DNA of 64,000 nucleotides from Dendrolimus kikuchii (Eukaryota; Arthropoda; Insecta; Lepidoptera; Lasiocampidae), in contig CM034388.1 in assembly GCA_019925095.2 (NCBI GenBank), positions 28,898,934-28,962,933 on the forward strand, given 5' to 3'. Position numbers and translations under genes: made by a program. Below the pieces are notes generated by a model, which saw only the letters and a program-made list of their open reading frames with translations, searched no databases and was not told the DNA's origin. Each line of letters starts with the position of its first letter. Within the stretch, counting starts at the first letter, position 1. Of the stretch, positions 11,101-22,676 are shown one piece after another.

Positions 11101-11530
11101 TTAGCCCATAAACGTCTCGCTGATAGGTTCAAGCCTGCTCATGATCGTGGGAACGATTAATATACTCACGATGCTTATCTAAAGCGGATTGGCGGGTTTC
11201 GCCCATTGGTCACTCGATGTGCAGATTGCATCACGATATTTTCCACTGGTATACAGTAATGATCCTTACTATCCTTACTAATATTATGAACGCGAAAGTT
11301 TGTAAGAATGTATAGATGTATGTTTGTTACTCTTTCACGCAAAAACTACTAAATGGATTTTGATAAAACTTTACAATAATATAGTTTACACATCAGAATA
11401 ATACGTAACATATAGGCTATAATTTATAAAGATATAGTGTGAATTATCCAAAATATAACGATTTTTCATCAACACGCGGATGAAACCGCGGGCGCAGCTA
11501 GTAAACAATATGCACACCATTCGAATTAAA
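11101..11530 (-). repeat. SINE family 2 fragment, split by a Helitron
   Basis: The part 11101-11271 matches the 3' half of the SINE at 9693-10002 (CCATAAACGTCTCGCTG, then GATGTGCAGATTGCATCACG). After the Helitron insertion, the fragment continues with ACAATATGCACA at about 11505. Neither tRNA box survives. Confidence 0.6.
11272..11501 (+). mobile_element. Short Helitron
   Basis: It begins TCCTTACTAATATTATGAAC after A and ends GGGCGCAGCTAG before T. The terminal GC-rich GAAACCGCGGGCGCAG can form a short hairpin before CTAG. It is 230 bp long with no coding capacity. Confidence 0.65.
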
Positions 11531-11937
11531 ACTTGGCCGTTTTCGTTCTATTTCGTTCATGATCTATTCCGTATTAATTTGTAGTTAACTACTTTTAACC
11601 TAATAATCATCAGTCAATCAATTACTTGTACTTGTAGATAACTGCAATATAAATTACTAGAAAATGGACAAACAACAACTCTTTTTAAACGGGCCTATAT
11701 CGTAATGCTTCTGGAATACAATGACTTAAAGCTCATTACAAAATTTTTAAATGTGCAAGTGAAACATGTTTGAAAAGACTTTTGTACATAGCGACAAGAA
11801 AATAGGGGTGAATAACACACGGCAACAAAAACAACATAGTTTGTGTTACTCTCTGTACTGCTTCTTCCATTCAATCGTTAACGGCGTGGCGACACTAATC
11901 CAACATTATAAGTAAGGACGCAAGCACAAAGCTAGTG

Positions 11938-12857
11938 CAGTGTAAACTCTATATAACGAAACTGAAGGGACTTCATTTTATTGCGTTATAGAGAGTTGTC
12001 GTTAAATGGAGCGAAGTCTGTTATTTTTGTCTGACGTCTTTTGCTGAGCCAGTAATTTTGTTGTATTTTTTTACTTACTTTCTTCATATCTTGCGATATT
12101 GAGGCATCTTGGTGATAAAGGATGTACTTAGAAATTTCGGTATGCGTGATGCCGACAGTCGAGTTTATTACGAGCTAGTATAGTAAAGCGATAAAAGAAC
12201 ATACACAGCTGCGCAATTTTTACTAATTTTGGTAACTTAAAAGGTTGTTTTTATTCCTTGATTGTTGTCCTTATTGAGAGTAGGTGTAACGATATATAGA
12301 GTGTATCATTGTATGGAAAACAAGCTTTTTTTTAAGGCGGGGGAAATGCTATTTACGTACAATACTGGGTCCTTTGCAAGGGATTAGACCACAGTTGATC
12401 GTGCAGGCTTTACCCGTTAATAAGGGGCAATCCAAACAGTAATCAACCAGCTTAGGTGGAAACTCCGAGAAGTTGCACGAGAAACAACCACTACCCACTA
12501 AAACCACCCTCCTCCCATGTGCCCCGCGCTTTTTATGTAGGCAAGGCTGAGACTTAGAACGTAGTTACGCCCAGTCCGATCCAGCGCAAAAAGTGCCTGA
12601 ATGTGTGCGGGGGTGATGAATCCTTTGCTCCCTTGATAGCTAAAGGTCTCCTGAAGCGAAATTATTCAGGGTAGTCATGGGCATACCTGTGTTTCCGAAT
12701 GCTAGCCAACCGCCGACGTCCGCGTGGAGTCGCATTAGCACGCGCAATAATACTCCCCTCCCTATGAAAAACCAGCTAAACCAACCAACGCCAAGTGATT
12801 TCGGCGCTTAAAGGAGTTTGTCGTTAAATCGAGTAACGTTACATGGAGTTTACACTG
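11938..12857. mobile_element. pogo/Tigger-like TIR element with nested insert
   Basis: The outer ends are CAGTGTAAACTC at 11938 and its complement GAGTTTACACTG ending at 12857, followed by TA. CAGTGTAAAC ends and TA duplication are usual for pogo/Tigger-type elements; the left TA is not intact. Both sides carry GTCGTTAAAT inside. Between about 12325 and 12790 lies a segment with a left-edge T-run, probably a minus-strand non-LTR 3' end. No transposase was seen. Confidence 0.55.
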
Positions 12858-13058
12858 TATTAATCTGTGTCGCATTCAAAATGGCGCGCCGTTAAATGAC
12901 AGCGCGCGCGCGCTGTTCCCGCTGTATTCTCTTGGCGCGAAAACACCATCTATCAAAAACCGAACGACAGTTCGGGACAGTTCGACACCGGCCTTCAACG
13001 CAGGCATACGAAATTCGTGGTCGTGTAAAAACTCGGTTTTCGCGAGTGCTGCTTGCCC

Positions 13059-13500
13059 CAGGGTTGCCAACCATACTTTATAATAACGTATCCTACTTTA
13101 TTTTTGATAAATATATTTTATACTTTTGCATAAAAATAAAGTATGTGAAAATACTCTAAAATGAAATACTTATATGGATAATAACTGAACTATTATCGAT
13201 CCAACTTTCACTGAAAAAGTTTATTCAGTAATGAATCTAAAGAAAGGAACAGGACATCTATAAATTTATTAAAAAAATGTTTGTTTATTTAAAATTTAAA
13301 TTGGGAATGTAAAGATAGCTTTCAAAAATTTAAGGATAAATAAAAGTAGTTAGTGTATGCTAGAAGTACACAAAAATAGTGTCACCAGGAGAAAAAATAA
13401 ATAAAATTTTAAAAATACTTTTTATTCCTCCAAATACTTTATTTTACTCTACTGTAAAAATGTAATAAGTTATTTTTATCAAAAATATTTGGCAACCCTA
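13059..13500. mobile_element. Non-autonomous hAT element
   Basis: The ends are CAGGGTTGCCAA on the left and TTGGCAACCCTA on the right, inverted copies with one mismatch at the last base. The 8-bp target duplication is GCTTGCCC (13051-13058) against GTTTGCCC (13501-13508), 7 of 8. The interior is AT-rich and non-coding. CAGGG ends with 8-bp duplications are the hallmark of hAT elements. Confidence 0.75.
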
Positions 13501-13603
13501 GTTTGCCCTCATCTAAGCAAAAATCCTTCTGATTGACTTTATAAATAATATCTAATATCTGATTAAAAGTGTACGATAGAATTTATCTTTCATTCTCTGT
13601 GTC

Positions 13604-13911
13604 TTATCCGTGCAGGAACGGAGAAAGAATACAATTTCTTGCGGCCGGGCGGCCTGTCGTAAGAGGCGACTAAACCACCCACAGCCAGGTGGTAGGGCAC
13701 TTGCCCGACTGGATGGCTGCCACCCCTGGTCTAAATCATGTCGCCATAACAACCTTGAGTTGTGTTCCAGCATTAGTGACCAGATTCCAGTTACCCTTAA
13801 GAGAGCAGCAGCGCATTTGTAGCACCTTTGGTGTTGCAAATGTCCATAGGCGATGGTAACCACTTTCCATCAAGTGGGCCGTCTGCCTGTCTGCTGAACT
13901 CCTGCAATAAA
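13604..13911 (+). repeat. R290 repeat, full copy
   Basis: This complete copy runs from ATCCGTGCAGGAACGGAG to CTCCTGCAATAAAAAAAA. It is the best reference for the family because it is least damaged. No target duplication could be fixed with certainty. Confidence 0.8.
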
Positions 13912-15137
13912 AAAAAATTAATAAATAAAACAACCAACAACCATCACAACCCTCAACGGTAATCAAACCAACTGTGAATCAAGATTCAATCAATCCAAAA
14001 ACCCAAATCACATAAACGACGACTTCAATCCGTCATTTATCGGCCCCGTATCTAATAAAATACGTATCTTGCAAGAGCTTTTAAAAGTTTCATCGTCTGC
14101 ACACCTTAGGGGGGGTGGGTCGCCGTGAGACCACCCCGTAGGAGGGTTATTGGAGTGTAAAAGGGGTGAACCGCCCTTCTCAAGGCGAAGTGAAAGACAT
14201 TACTCTGAAACACGGTTGGATTACGTATGGCTGTGTAAAATATATTTCAAGTGGGTGAAATAAGAGGACTAGCTACTCCGTTTTACAAAAAAAAATATCT
14301 ATTACGTTACCTATGGACTGAAATAAGCAAGTAAATTAAAAACATCTTTATAATAGGGACATGAGTGCCTAAAGCGGCCGCTTTCGCAGATTGTTACTAC
14401 AAAAATGACAGGTATCGAAATAAAGTAGAACTTCATGTTATGTCATATCACTAAAGTCTGGCTATCGAAAGTGGAGACCGAAAAAGCGAGGCTAATTAAA
14501 AAAAATATATATATGGCAACTCCAAAGAACAATAGAGTATTTATACAATGACTAAACAATCTTATGTCTCTTTAAATGCGTTGTATTGTCCACCGTAACT
14601 TCACTATATGGTCCCCGGCGGAAGAACAGCCCTTGTTGGCTAGCATTATGCTGAGACTCGGTCCAATTTAGGACTTATTTGGTTTTTTCTTTTTCTATTT
14701 ATATTAACTTAGTTTTTGTCCTAAATAAAATATTTTCTTTCTTTCTAAATTTAGCGTCTATTTCTGTTGGCTTTTCGAATATGGAAATCATGCAAAACAA
14801 TAACTCCCACGCTTCGCTTTTAATGGTTTATTGGTATATTGATTAAAACATACAAAAATACAGTAATGACGTTACCATCATTATATATCTATGAAGTTGC
14901 TTTGTTTGTTAAAAATGCGCGCAGCTCGTCGCGCCTGTAATATATATATTTGTGGTGCACGCTGATGGTGGTGGTTCTGGGATACCCAGGTTGATGTAGT
15001 CGTGGAAGTTAAACACTGTTAGATGGTGAAAACTTGTAATAATAAACTTTACATATGAGAGCGTCTGCCTTCGGTTACAACCCAAACGGAAGAAGAACAA
15101 AAAATGCAACTACAATGTTGCTAATATAAAATATTTT
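13912..15137. other. No gene; repeat debris
   Basis: At about 14100-14230 there is a GC-rich patch with the hairpin-prone GGGTCGCCGTGAGACCACCCC-like sequence, probably an old non-LTR 3' end. The remainder, including 14600-15100, holds only short open frames without motifs. Confidence 0.4.
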
Positions 15138-15341
15138 ATGTTGGTGTTGCCAACAAAAAATAATTTATATGTATACACTAAATGCAACAGTAAGCGCCAC
15201 AACAGCTACCTGCTTTCACTTCCTTCGAAAACCACTTTATTTCAAAACAGTCTATTCTCTATGGCGACTAAAATTCACAATAAACTACCACTAAAATTTA
15301 AGGAACTCAACATCAAAAGCTTTAAAATAAAATTACGACAA
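15138..15341 (+). pseudogene. LINE protein C-terminal fragment
   Basis: The frame reads SLFSMATKIHNKLPLKFKEL and then a basic tail. This pattern, N-(G/A)-x-K-x-x-N-K-L-P, is the C-terminal end of CR1/Jockey-type LINE proteins. It is cut at its 3' side by the Helitron at 15342, which adds a foreign tail to the open frame. Confidence 0.6.
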
Positions 15342-15783
15342 TCTATATATATAAAAGAAAGTCGTGTTAGTGACACGATTTATAACTCAAGAACGGCTGT
15401 ATCGATTTGACTGAAAATTGGTGGAGAGGCAGCTTAGAACCAGGAGACGGACATAGGATACTTTTTATCCCGTTGGAACCCGTAGGTGGCGCTGAGATCG
15501 GGTTCTAGAATCCTCCTAATAAACTGGACCGATTTTGGTGATTTTGTTTGTTTTAGTGGGTCCCCGGATGGTTTAAATCCACAATTGGAACGGGTAGGTG
15601 ACGCTGAGATCGGGTTCTAGAATCCTCCTAATCGCCTGGACCGATTTTGGTGATTTTGTTTTTGTATGTTTGAGTGGGTTTCCGGATGGTTTAGATTCAC
15701 AATTAGAACCGGTAGGTGGCGCTGGGATCGGGTCCTAGATTTTTATTTTTTCAGAGCAGGACAACGTCTGCCGGGGCCGCTAG
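15342..15783 (+). mobile_element. Helitron, non-autonomous, sub-family with GGGGCCGCTAG end
   Basis: It begins TCTATATATATAAAAGAAAG after A and ends GCCGGGGCCGCTAG before T, both diagnostic of lepidopteran Helitrons. The body repeats a roughly 120-bp block with GATCGGGTTCTAGAATCCTC twice. It belongs with the minus-strand copies at 23093-23663 and 39957-40393. Confidence 0.8.
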
Positions 15784-15965
15784 TTATTAATAAATAAAGC
15801 ATATTACACAATACATGAGTATTTTTCTTACTCTAATTCTGATACAGGAGTCTGAAATTGGGACATTAGGAATCCTAATTATTGTTAATCATTATTATTA
15901 GAAATTGTATATTAATTTGCTTCTAGTCATTAGTAGTTTTAAATTCAATTCTTTTGTTATTTTTA

Positions 15966-16300
15966 TTATTTTATTTAGGTTTATGGCTTGGCAGCTAGGC
16001 CTTTAAGCCAGATCTTAGATTACAATGTAGTTTCTTCATTTTCTTAAGCCTATGTGTAGCACAGCTGAACTGTAGGTTATCAGCTGGTGCCATTCAACGG
16101 AGATCTTGTGACAACTAAAAAGGCCACATTTGACTATACAGTTGACATTTCTTACAAAACACATAATTACTACTCAAAAATTATCAATATCCTACAACTA
16201 TTGTTCATTTTAGAGTAATTTTACACATTTTTAGAGAAAACAAAACTGCACAGCACACCATCTCCTTCCAGTTCCCGCAAAAAACTCCAATTCTTTTGTA
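15966..16300 (+). repeat. R320 interspersed repeat, copy 1
   Basis: It begins near TTTAGGTTTATGGCTTGGCA and ends near CAAAACTGCACAGCACACC and the following 30 bp. Two other copies are at 34056-34376 (plus) and 34800-35130 (minus). It has no open frame. The class (MITE or SINE) is not clear. Confidence 0.65.
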
Positions 16301-16349
16301 AGCCATATAGTAGGTAGGATACAGTGATACTTCAATTGTTATAATTCCC

Positions 16350-16550
16350 AAGTGGTAGGGCTACCACCCCTGGTCTAAAGTATGTCGCCATAACAACCTT
16401 GGGTTGTGTTCCGGCATTACTGGCCAGGTTCCAGTCTCCCTTAAGAGAGCAGCGCATTTGTAGCACCTTTGGTGTTGCAAATGTCCATAGGCGATGGTAA
16501 CCGCTTTCCATCAAGAGGGCCGTTTGCCTGTCTGCTGAACTCCTGTAATA
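16350..16550 (+). repeat. R290 repeat, truncated copy
   Basis: It starts within the CAAGTGGTAGGGC region and lacks a short block normally found between GGGC and TACC. The 3' end CTCCTGTAATAAAAATAAAT is intact. Confidence 0.7.
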
Positions 16551-17408
16551 AAAATAAATAAATTATGGACATCATATTCGAACCTGTATACACAAAATAA
16601 ATAACTTTGACTTCGACTTTGGTAAAATGATATGGACATTTAGATTTATTATTATTTTTCACTAATGTTATTTATATTATTTGCAAAATAAATATGAACA
16701 ACTTCCAAAAGAATATCTACTTTGTCGTTCATTTAATTAGCACATAGTTTGGATTATGATCTAGCCCTATATAATACATTTTTATTGATTCATTTTTAAT
16801 GTATGTAATCTGTGTTGTGCTTAAATAAATAAATAAATATTAGTATTGCCACTTAAAAAAGTTTGTGAATAATTTGAGCGTCTACTTTATTACCCAAACT
16901 ACATATCTAGAGACATGTCAATTCCACTAAATATCTTAATAATCGTTAATTTGCCTTACGACTAGTTAGATATAAACTCCATACAAATAATCTCGAAAGT
17001 CGCTTGAAAACCGTATTACTGTCCAAGCAACATACTTATTTAAAAGCAATTTCAGTAAAAAAAATTTGAAGTGAAACTTTAGAATTGTTCTGATTTGAAA
17101 ATCGATAAAACGTGACAGTTAAAAGAGATAAACACATAAAATTCAACCTTATTTGATTCAAAATAAAACATATTTCTCTATACCCGTTAGTAATAATATT
17201 CAATTTAAATAAAACTGAAGAAATTCAAATGAATTTTAGCTCTATCTGTATATTCTTAAAGCAGATATTCTTTTATACATAGATCAAAGGAAATTACGCG
17301 TAACAGTGCATTGAATTTTGAACTTTTTGCTAGTGATTTAAAGTGTAATTTAGATTGAATTTTTTGAATTATAATATTTTGACGGGTGTAGGTTAATGGA
17401 ACTATATT

Positions 17409-17540
17409 TACACTAGCTGTCCTAACAGACGTTTTCCTTCCCTGAAGAAATAAAATTTGGAACCCGATTGCAGAGCCACCTATCGGGTCCAATTGTATAT
17501 ATAAACCAGTCTCGAATCCACCTGAAAATACACAAAAAAT
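17409..17540 (-). repeat. Helitron 3' remnant
   Basis: The block starts with CTAGCTGTCCTAACAGACGT and contains GGAACCCGATTGCAGAGCCACC, the worn counterpart of the Helitron at 23093-23663. Its 5' end was not found. Confidence 0.5.
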
Positions 17541-17631
17541 TTCATCTGTGAGTATACTCTTTGGAGTTTCACTTCTACGTGTGAACTGCACACACAATTT
17601 CTTATGACACGAGTACTACGACGCAGACAGG

Positions 17632-18424
17632 ATGGAAAGCGGTTACCATCGCCTATTAACATTCGTAACACCAATATGCTGTAGCTCTCTAAAGAGACAG
17701 AGGAACTTCTCCACTGATGTCGGAACACAACTCAAGGTTGTTATGACAGTATACTCTAAGACCAGGGGTAATAGTCATTCAGACGGCCAAATATCCTACC
17801 ATTTAGCTGCAGGTTGTTTTGTCGCCTTTTACGACAGGCCTCTTGGTCGCATAGGAGGACGCGCCGGCGTCGGAGGGCGGATTTCGACCTTCGGCTGCCG
17901 TAAGCGGGCGGCGCGGGCGGCGCGTGTGGGGCCCCTTGGGGTATAGAGGTTCTCACTCACCCGCACATGCCGTCGAGATGAGAGCGCGAGTGTTCCGCGC
18001 GCGCTCATCTTTCTTCCCGTGGGGCGCGTTATAGACCGCCCCACGCACGGAAAAGACCAAGTTGGCGCCGGGGGAGCAGTTCCCCCGGCAGTGAAAGAGG
18101 CCCAGTGAGGGGGGCCCACGCCTGCCAGGGCATCGCGGAGTCGGGCAGCCCAATTACCCGTAGCCCTGGCATAAGGCGCAGGACGGAACACCCAGGGATT
18201 TTAGTGGGTATCCCTAACTGGGGAGTGGCAATAGCATGGCTCCAGTTCTGACTGGGCATGCTAGTGCTACCCCCGATTTGACGAATCCCACACTAAGTCG
18301 CGAAATATCCCCCTAAGGTTCTGCCCTTGTCGCGGCTTAGTCCTCAAACGGATTTCCCCTGGTAAAAAAAAAACAAAAAAAAGGCCTCTTGGTCGTAGGA
18401 AATTGTATTCTTTCTCAGTTCCAG
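17632..18424 (-). repeat. R290 repeat split by a retrotransposon
   Basis: The two halves, 17632-17849 and 18396-18424, together form an older, diverged R290 copy. They are separated by the GC-rich insertion at 17850-18381 with a 14-bp duplication of the R290 sequence. Confidence 0.75.
17850..18381 (+). mobile_element. R1-like non-LTR 3' end insertion
   Basis: This 532-bp GC-rich segment ends in an A-rich tail and is flanked by the perfect 14-bp duplication AGGCCTCTTGGTCG at 17836-17849 and 18382-18395. Its last ~230 bp (GTAGCCCTGGCATAAGGCGC to CGGATTTCCCCTGG) match, inverted, 50897-51085, where coding sequence of the same element is kept. R1-like is inferred from that coding part. Confidence 0.8.
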
Positions 18425-18462
18425 CACAGATAAACTTGTTCAAGCAACATCCTTATTTAAAT

Positions 18463-18859
18463 ACATACATACATACATAACTTCACGCCAGTTCCCTTGC
18501 GGGGTAGGCACGAACAACAGAGCGCCATTTAGGCCCATTCTTACACACCTCACTTGCTTCTTTGACATTCATAGCTCTTGTCATGCACGCTCGTCTGTTC
18601 TTAAGGCTCCTGACATCACCTTCTGCTAGTACACGATCAATTTGATCATGGAAGGTGTGTCGTGGCCTTCTACGACTTCTGCATCCATCCACTTTTGCAT
18701 TGTATATCTGTTTAGTTATTCTTTCATCATGCATTCTTTCCACATGCCCGAACCACTGGAGCATTCCTTTCCTTACCTTCAACCCGACACTCTTTTTCAG
18801 ACCAACTCTCTTTCTTACTTCGGTATTACGAACGCGGTCCGCGACCGTCACTCCGCAGA
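18463..18859 (-). mobile_element. TATG-tail LINE copy A of a chimeric locus
   Basis: It encodes about 122 C-terminal residues starting ADRVRNTEVRKRVGLKKSVG. Its 5' junction with TTTAGGAGAAATA at 18860 is identical to that of the LINE at 28108-28499. It lacks the matching duplication on its 3' side, which instead reads CCTTATTTAAAT (18451-18462). Confidence 0.85.
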
Positions 18860-19054
18860 TTTAGGAGAAATAAAACTATTTAAACCGAGTTTAAGCAGAA
18901 AATCCTGAAAATATTGGCTTAGACCAGATCTGTTACGTAATTTTGGTGAAATGGGGTATTTTTGGTCTACTTAATGTTTTTTCAAAGGTTTCGTTTTGTC
19001 AATTGCATTGCAACTTTCAATATGCATGGTCCAACACGCACGTAGCTGATTTTA
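18860..19054. repeat. 195-bp segment duplicated at 28500-28694
   Basis: It is almost the same as 28500-28694 (about six differences by eye), from TTTAGGAGAAATA to GCTGATTTTAAAT. In both places a TATG-tail LINE abuts its left end at the same base. It carries no recognisable gene. Confidence 0.8.
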
Positions 19055-19222
19055 AATACATACATACATACATACATACATAACTTCACGCCAGTTCCCT
19101 TGCGGGGTAGGCACGGACAACAGAGCGCCATTTAGGCCCATTCTTCCACACCTCACTTGCTTCTTTGACATTCATAACTCTTGTCATGCACACTCGTCTG
19201 TTCTTAAGGCTCCTGACATCAC
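19055..19222 (-). mobile_element. TATG-tail LINE copy B of the chimeric locus
   Basis: A 3' fragment ending, at its 5' side, in CTGACATCAC directly before CCTTATTTAAAT (19223-19234). That 12-mer is the partner of the one at 18451-18462, so the outer duplication belongs to copy B. Confidence 0.8.
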
Positions 19223-19419
19223 CCTTATTTAAATGTATCGACAAACGTAAATTATGATAATGTATTGATATAGGTCATGCATGTACTTCATTTTCCGCAC
19301 GAGGACCTCGTGAGTAACAAGATTGTCAATTATACAACACAGACTTAAATCTTATTTGGTACGCATTTGTTTTGCGCAGTATCTCGAAGTTGGAGAACTT
19401 TCCCCAAAAACTGTTGTCG

Positions 19420-19620
19420 AGATAAAAAAAATTGTGGTAGGTATAAAATGTTGTCTCTTGAAAGGAAGAGATAAAGAAAAATTGAGAGGAAGAAGACTAA
19501 CAATAAGGCGGTAGGGGCATGTAATGAAGAGGGATGTAAGTCATATGACAAAAAATGATAAATTAGATGATTGTGTCAAAATGGTCATTCACTAACATCT
19601 TAATAGCAACATAATGTACT
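19420..19620 (+). pseudogene. RTE-like LINE C-terminal debris
   Basis: The frame reads KEKLRGRRLTIRR, a stop, then GHVMKRDVSHMTK, the same block as the better kept fragment at 20004-20330 (LRGRRLSWFGHMMRRDESHV). It is short and broken. Confidence 0.6.
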
Positions 19621-19819
19621 TTTGTATATAAAATCCTTAAACCATTAATAGAAAGACGAGGTTTCGGTACTGTCAAAGTGAAGCCGGCTAAAGAATGCCG
19701 ATCCCGCAGCAGTGCATTACGTAGGTAAACGAATTATCTAAGAATGGAATTAGTATGGATAAAGGCGCAATAGTTACCAACGGATATATTACTACTAACC
19801 ATACAGACTCAAAACATGT

Positions 19820-19990
19820 GTATATTTACACCAGCGGTCTCGACAGATGTTGCCCTGCCTTGAAAAAAATAAAAATCTAGAACCCGATTCAAGCACCACC
19901 TACCGGGTCTAATTGTGAATTTAAACCACCCCGAGACACACTTAAACGCACATAAATTTTCATCAAAATCGTAGAATCCGATCCCAAGTA
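19820..19990 (-). repeat. Helitron-family remnant
   Basis: It contains CAGCGGTCTCGACAGATGTT, CTAGAACCCGATTCAAGCAC and CCACCTACCGGGTCTAATTG, diverged from the Helitron at 23093-23663. A second Helitron edge (CTTTATAATATTAGTATAGA) is at about 20370-20391. Confidence 0.5.
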
Positions 19991-20003
19991 CATAAGGAAA
20001 TCT

Positions 20004-20330
20004 TTGAAAGTTGCACCCGTGACTGAAAAATTGAGGGGAAGAAGATTAAGTTGGTTTGGACATATGATGAGGAGGGATGAAAGTCACGTGACAAAAAGAA
20101 TATTAAACTACAAGATGGATGGGTACAGATGCAAAGGCAGACCAAAGAAAAGATGGATGGATTGTGTGAAGGATGATATGATTATTTGTGGTGTAACAGA
20201 AGATGTATGTCAGAATAGAGGAGTGTGAAAGGAAAAGACATATTGTACCGACCCCAATTAATTGGAATACGGTGTAAGAAAAGAGAAGATTAATCAGGGA
20301 TAATGTAGCATTCAAATGGTGAAAGAATTT
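20004..20330 (+). pseudogene. RTE/BovB-type LINE C-terminal fragment
   Basis: The translation reads WFGHMMRRDESHVTKRIL, then GRPKKRWMDCVKDDM and GVTEDVCQNRGVW-like residues. These blocks are the C-terminal tail of RTE-clade (BovB-like) reverse transcriptases. It is truncated at the 5' side and stops after about 75 codons. It is a different family from the TATG-tail LINE. Confidence 0.75.
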
Positions 20331-21124
20331 TTGAAATCAAATAACATCAATCAATACAAATCTTTCCTCTTTATAATATTAGTATAGATAAGTTTTCGCA
20401 CACAAGTTTTTAACACTTATCTATCACAGTTTCTCACGGTAGCTTGTCTGTTGAACTCCAACAGCAAAATATATTACTTCAATATAGTTACAAGTAGTCG
20501 AGACTTTACGACCAGTCAATTCACATATGTGGTAGAGCTATGCTGGAATTGGAATTATGTTGGTTACAGTTAAAACTGCTTCACTTCATTTGAGAGTTTT
20601 GTTCACATAGACTCCGTCTATACTTTTATTTTCGATCGTATCACCTTCATTTTAGCCCACTTCGTGCGCTTCTCGACCAACATTTGCACCAATATTCCAA
20701 ACATTTATCGCACACATTTATCCGTCCGCACCTCACACAAAGAAGCAGACGTTTACACAAAGACCCCGGAATGCCTTAACAGTGTACCCCACATGACAGC
20801 CTGTCTAATAACAGCGATGCACACAGACCATTTCAACCTCTGTCTTTGTATTCGTGAAGATTTATTTCCCTGCTTTTGTATTTATTATACGTACAGTTCC
20901 GCATAGCTTGTGCACTGTGAAATTATTACAGTTATTTAAATATAAACAGGAGAATTAAATTGTTTCATTACAATTCATGTCCGACAATTGACCATCTTGA
21001 GGACTAAGCCCTATGCTCCATGACCTACCCTATTTTCTCAATAATAATATGTGTAGGATAAAGTAGTATTCGAATGTACTTTCAGTGCTGCGTACCTGCA
21101 AACTTGGGCCGACGGCCAATTTTA

Positions 21125-21560
21125 CATACATACATACATAACTTCACGCCAGTTTCCTTGCGGGGTAGGCACGAACAACAGAGCGCCATTTAGGCCCATT
21201 CTTACACACCTCACTTGCTTCTTTGACATTCATAACTCTTGTCATGCACACTCGTCTGTTCTTAAGGCTCCTGACATCACCCTCCGCTAGTACACGATCA
21301 ATTTGATCATGGAAGGTGTGTCGTGGCCTTCCACGACTTCTGCATCCATCCACTTTTGCATTGTATATCTGTTTAGTCATTCTTTCATCATGCATTCTTT
21401 CCACATGCCCGAACCACCGGAGCATTCCTTTCCTTACCTTCACCCCGACACTCTCTCTCAGACCAACTCTCTTTCTTACTTCGGTATTACGAACGCGGTC
21501 CGCGAGCGTCACTCCGCAGATTTTGCGCAGTGCTCGCATCTCGACCAAAATAAATTCGTA
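21125..21560 (-). mobile_element. TATG-tail LINE copy, 139 codons open
   Basis: It reads VEMRALRKICGVTLADRVRN to the last codons AYPARKLA, followed by the tail (TACA)n in the window orientation. The C-terminal basic region and the R-x-R-G-R-P-R-H motif are kept. A tiny separate 3' end of the same family is at about 21686-21720 on the plus strand (AACTGGCGTGAAGTTATG). Confidence 0.85.
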
Positions 21561-21789
21561 CACACAATCGTAATGATAAGTACAATGGGCGGTCTTATCG
21601 CTGGGAGCGATTTCTTCCAGACAACCTTTGGATGGACAGAAACTCGGTACAGATGGGGGTAGGTATGCAATAGATATAATATATATGTAACTGGCGTGAA
21701 GTTATGTATGTATGTATATATATGTAAATATAAAGGAAAATGTTACTAAATTATATTGTAAACATACATATTTATCTAAATATACAAGT

Positions 21790-22140
21790 TGTATGTCCTC
21801 AAACAACACCATCCCCGGCGAAGACGTATTGGAAGCCGCTTGAGCTAATAGGTAAGGTATGATGATGATGATTGTTCCGACCGTTTTCGGCCATGGCGAC
21901 CACTTTGACCCCTAGTCGGATAATTGAAGCTGGTGCGTGCGAAGATGGCTTATGTAGCCTATCTTGGCGGCGAAACTCCGTGCACACCAAGGGCACGTGA
22001 GTACGCCGTTGTCATAATTGTATATAATGGCAGCAGGTGGGCGAGCCTTTAACTGGTCGCGTTTAGTATCAAGGTCACCTATACGCTGAACCTCGAACTC
22101 GCGTACTTGGCTGTTCACCCTTTCCATATAGCCTGATTTG
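21790..22140 (-). pseudogene. LINE C-terminus with C2H2 zinc finger
   Basis: The frame reads MERVNSQVREFEVQRIGDLD and ends with CPWCARSFAAKIGYISHLRT followed by H: a C-x2-C-x12-H-x3-H finger. C2H2 fingers closing the protein and a 3' UTR containing GCCGAAAACGGTCGGAACAA and (CAT)n are features of a common lepidopteran non-LTR element. Only the 3' end is present. Confidence 0.7.
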
Positions 22141-22359
22141 CGTTTGTATTAAGCAAATAAGACCTCATCTACTTGATCGACCATTTATTACTTAACTGAC
22201 AAATCTATCAACGATGATAAATGCTCTCTAGTTTCGCAAGTTCAAATACAAATTCAACAATTTTTATTCAACATAAGTTCCACTGGAGAACAATTTTTGG
22301 AGGTCATACATATAAGTCAAAATTTAATTTAATAAGCCGCGCGCAAAAGGTTTTTTTTT

Positions 22360-22676
22360 ATTTTTTTATTGCAGGAGTTCAGCAGACAGGCAGACGGCCC
22401 ACTTGATGGAAAGCTGTTACCATCGCCTATGCACATTTGCAACACCAAAGTTGCTACAAATGCGCTGGTGCTCTCTTAAATGAGACTGGAACCTGGTCAC
22501 TAATGCCGGAACACAACACAAGGTTGTTATGGCGGCATACTATAGACCAGGGGTGGTTGCCATCCAGTCGAGCAAATACCCTACCACCTAGCTGTGGGTT
22601 ATTTAGTCGCCTCTTACAACAGGCCGCCAGGCCGCAGGAAATTGTATTCTTTCTCCGTTCCTGCACGGATAAAACC
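22360..22676 (-). repeat. R290 repeat, full minus copy
   Basis: It is a complete copy from the T-run at 22361 to GTTCCTGCACGGATAAAAC. The tail part GCAGGAGTTCAGCAGACAGG to CAACACCAAAGTTGC is the one shared with the RTE LINE at 42113. Confidence 0.8.

Noticed and set aside
13552..13966. Open frames on both strands of the R290 repeats
   Set aside because: They recur in each R290 copy on either strand with stops and no domain; R290 is non-coding.
17829..18259. GC-rich frames of 66-120 codons around 18 kb
   Set aside because: They fall in the 3' UTR-like part of the R1-like insertion and have no counterpart at 50.9 kb.
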